From Clostridiaceae bacterium UBA4839 (GTDB lineage Bacteria; Bacillota; Clostridia; Clostridiales; Caloramatoraceae): a stretch of DNA of 24,947 nucleotides. Each line of letters starts with the position of its first letter. Within the stretch, counting starts at the first letter, position 1. This document shows, piece by piece, positions 22,951 through 24,947 of this stretch. The translations under genes and the position numbers were made by a program. Below the pieces are notes generated by a model. The model saw only the letters and a program-made list of their open reading frames with translations, had not been told where the DNA came from and ran no database searches. The stretch covers positions 1-24,947 of the forward strand of contig DHEX01000055.1 in NCBI GenBank assembly GCA_002400085.1. Reading direction: 5' to 3'.

Positions 22951-24684
22951 ATGCCATTTGATGGAGTTTTTACTAATAGCATTGTTAAGGAACTATCAGA
23001 ATTTGTTGAAGGTAAAATTGATAAAGTATACCAGCCATCAAAAGATGAAATTATTTTAATTGTAAAAAAAGATAGAAAAAATATAAAATTACTTTTATCT
23101 GCAAATCCATCCTTTCCAAGAGTCCATATAACCTATAGTTCTATGGAAAACCCAAAAGCTCCTCCGAATTTTTGTATGGCTTTAAGAAAACATATTTTAG
23201 GCGGTATAATTAAGTCTGTAAGCCAAGTGAACTTTGATAGAATTATTCAATTTGAAATAGAAGGTTTAACTGAACTGGGAGATGCTATGCAATATAAGCT
23301 TATATGTGAAATAATGGGTAAGCACAGCAATATACTATTGTTAAATAACGAAAACACTATTGTAGATTGTATAAAACATATAGGCCACAATATGAATAGA
23401 TATAGGGAAATAATGCCTGGTGCTGATTATGTTATGCCACCAGTAAAAGGTAAAATCAATACTCTTTCTGTACAAAAAGAAAATATAAAAAGTATGCTTA
23501 ATAAAAACGTAGATATAACCATTGAAAGCTTCTTTACCTCAAATTTTTTAGGTATAAGTAAAGCCTTTGCAAAACAAATTTGCTACCCTTATGAATCTAA
23601 AAAAATATCTGAGCTAAATAACCAACAAACTGAAGATATAGTTTCAAATTTCTTTCACTATTTAGCAAAAATTAAAAATGGAGACTATCAGTATATAATT
23701 TATTACAACCATTCACTTATGGCAGATTATTATGTATTCCCTCTGCAGGAATATAATATGTTAAAGCCTGAATACTATAGTTCCCCAAGCAAACTGCTTG
23801 ATACATTTTATTATCATAAGGATGTTAAAAATACATTAAAGCAAAAATATAAAGACTTATTTAAAATTGTTTCAAATTATCAGGATAGAAATAATAAAAA
23901 ACAGCAAATATATATCGATAAAATCAATGAATATAAAAATTATGAGCAGTGGAAAATATATGCTGATGTACTTATGGCTAATCAATATAGTATAAAACAT
24001 TCTTCTGATAATGTAAAACTTGAGAACTTTTATGATGGTTCTATTATAAACATTCCATTAGATAGTGATCTTACAATTATAGAAAATGCACAATCCTATT
24101 ATAAAAGATATGCTAAAGAAAAAAGCAGTTTAGAAGTAATTTCAAATCAGCTAGAAGAAGCAAAACATGATGAAGATTACATTAAATCAATTTTATTTAA
24201 TCTTAAAAATGCATCAGACGTTGATACTATTGAGGATATAAGAAATGAGCTTATTGATTCAGGTATCATTAAAAAGAAAAAGATTAAAAACAAAAAACAA
24301 AAATCTGAGCCCTACCATTTTATTTCCGAAGATGGCTTTGATATATACGTAGGCAAAAATAATTATCAAAATGATTATTTAACATTAAAGTTTGCAATAT
24401 CCAGTGATATATGGATGCATACAAAAAATATCCCAGGTTCCCATGTTATTATAAAATCAAAAAAAGGACAAATATCTGATGAAGCCCTAAAAGAGGGAGC
24501 TATGCTTGCAGCATATTTCAGTCAAGCCCAAAGCTCATCAAATATTCCTGTGGATTATACCATTAAAAAAAATGTAAAGAAACCAAATGGTGCAAAACCT
24601 GGTATGGTTATTTATTATACAAATAAAACAATATACGTTACACCAGATGAAAAAGCTATTAAAAATATGACATTAAGTAAATAA
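22951..24684 (+). CDS. rqcH: Ribosome-associated quality control factor RqcH (NFACT family)
   Basis: RqcH binds 50S subunits blocked by a peptidyl-tRNA and recruits tRNA-Ala to add C-terminal alanine tails that mark the nascent chain for degradation. Older annotation calls it fibronectin-binding protein FbpA. The 577 residues have the N-terminal NFACT-N domain (MPFDGVFTNSIVKEL), with the conserved D96-R97 in FDRII matching the B. subtilis DR pair, a helix-hairpin-helix region, a long coiled-coil region (about 290-420), and the C-terminal NFACT-R domain with DIWMHTKNIPGSHVII and YVTPDE near the end. The ATG follows AGGAG. It is monocistronic in view. In B. subtilis yloA is close to yloC; here dapF and an aminotransferase lie between. 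Confidence 0.96.
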   Translation: MPFDGVFTNSIVKELSEFVEGKIDKVYQPSKDEIILIVKKDRKNIKLLLSANPSFPRVHITYSSMENPKAPPNFCMALRKHILGGIIKSVSQVNFDRIIQFEIEGLTELGDAMQYKLICEIMGKHSNILLLNNENTIVDCIKHIGHNMNRYREIMPGADYVMPPVKGKINTLSVQKENIKSMLNKNVDITIESFFTSNFLGISKAFAKQICYPYESKKISELNNQQTEDIVSNFFHYLAKIKNGDYQYIIYYNHSLMADYYVFPLQEYNMLKPEYYSSPSKLLDTFYYHKDVKNTLKQKYKDLFKIVSNYQDRNNKKQQIYIDKINEYKNYEQWKIYADVLMANQYSIKHSSDNVKLENFYDGSIINIPLDSDLTIIENAQSYYKRYAKEKSSLEVISNQLEEAKHDEDYIKSILFNLKNASDVDTIEDIRNELIDSGIIKKKKIKNKKQKSEPYHFISEDGFDIYVGKNNYQNDYLTLKFAISSDIWMHTKNIPGSHVIIKSKKGQISDEALKEGAMLAAYFSQAQSSSNIPVDYTIKKNVKKPNGAKPGMVIYYTNKTIYVTPDEKAIKNMTLSK

Positions 24685-24700
24685 AATTGATTATAAATGA

Positions 24701-24854
24701 CCGCTGCAATAAGAAAAATATATTCCATTCACTTTGATGCTCTAAGGTAAAAGGTGCCAAACAAACTGTAGGGATCGGTCTTGACCGTTCTTCCGCCTAC
24801 GATCTCAAATTGGGAGAGATGATCTCAATTTCGTGGGGGCGGAACGGTCAGGGA
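24701..24854 (-). repeat. Truncated copy of the palindromic MITE-like element after rqcH
   Basis: The left flank (24701 to about 24736, including AATAAGAAAAATATATTCC and GATGCTCTAAGG) is the inverse of the right arm of the copy at 19963-20261. The left palindromic arm (24768-24790) is intact, and the loop has the shared CGTGGGGGC block. The right arm stops after GGAACGGTCA, with its second half deleted, and the terminal end is missing. The remaining bases to the window end (24855-24947) hold no gene I can support. Confidence 0.75.
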
Positions 24855-24947
24855 ATGAATATTATTTAGTGTAAATGGTATAACCACCCAAATTATTGTT
24901 AATAATTTTTAATGCAGCATAAATAGGGCTACGCTGGGGAGCGACCC

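Noticed and set aside
22785..22982. Minus-strand frame of 65 residues across the dapF-rqcH gap
   Set aside because: It runs through two hairpins and the start of rqcH on the opposite strand and overlaps the dapF promoter; nothing supports coding.
1..24947. CRISPR array, tRNA or rRNA genes, transposase or prophage genes
   Set aside because: The repeated units are irregularly spaced and lack uniform spacers, and no cloverleaf, rRNA sequence or transposase motif was recognised.

Overview
The window is a stretch of AT-rich, low-GC DNA from a spore-forming Firmicute, most likely Clostridium sensu stricto. Three things point there: an alpha/beta-type small acid-soluble spore protein behind a SigG-like promoter, strong AGGAGG-type ribosome binding sites with several TTG starts, and a gene order that largely matches the Bacillus subtilis yloA-recG region. 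No species can be named from the sequence alone.

Layout, left to right. At 1-4470 (minus strand) lie a SASP gene, recG, a fakA-type DhaL/DegV-like kinase gene and an Asp23 family gene. At 4471-4883 is a divergent promoter region holding a remnant of a repeat element. rpmB (plus, 4884-5075) ends in a strong symmetric terminator. The main operon runs on the minus strand from 19803 down to about 5104: yicC, remA, gmk, rpoZ, coaBC, priA, def, fmt, rsmB, rlmN, stp, prkC, rsgA, rpe, thiN, and a previously unlisted 54-residue two-helix membrane protein gene in the position that spoVM occupies in Bacillus. Many of these genes overlap or are separated by only a few bases. At 20277-22756 (minus) are an LL-diaminopimelate-type aminotransferase and dapF. 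rqcH is on the plus strand (22951-24684).

The genes are core housekeeping: stalled-fork restart and recombination (priA, recG), translation and its quality control (rpmB, def, fmt, rsmB, rlmN, rsgA, rqcH), RNA turnover (yicC), nucleotide and cofactor supply (gmk, coaBC, thiN, rpe), transcription (rpoZ), the PASTA-kinase/PP2C-phosphatase signalling pair (prkC/stp), lysine and peptidoglycan precursor synthesis (aminotransferase, dapF), and sporulation or matrix functions (SASP, RemA).

The unusual layer is a family of non-coding MITE-like elements. Two copies are essentially complete (13905-14102 and 19963-20261), one is composite (21565-21886), one is truncated (24701-24854) and one is a terminal remnant (4711-4790). 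They carry paired GC-rich palindromic arms around the core ACGGTCAAGACCGT and AT-rich inverted ends. The 13905-14102 copy is flanked by a perfect 9-bp direct repeat, TTAAATTAT, one copy of which contains the priA stop codon. No transposase is present. Other points worth a look are two consecutive strong hairpins upstream of rqcH, a hairpin in the aminotransferase leader and a repetitive charged tail on PrkC. I do not see a new multi-gene system here; the novelty is in the repeat family, the small membrane protein and the structured leaders.
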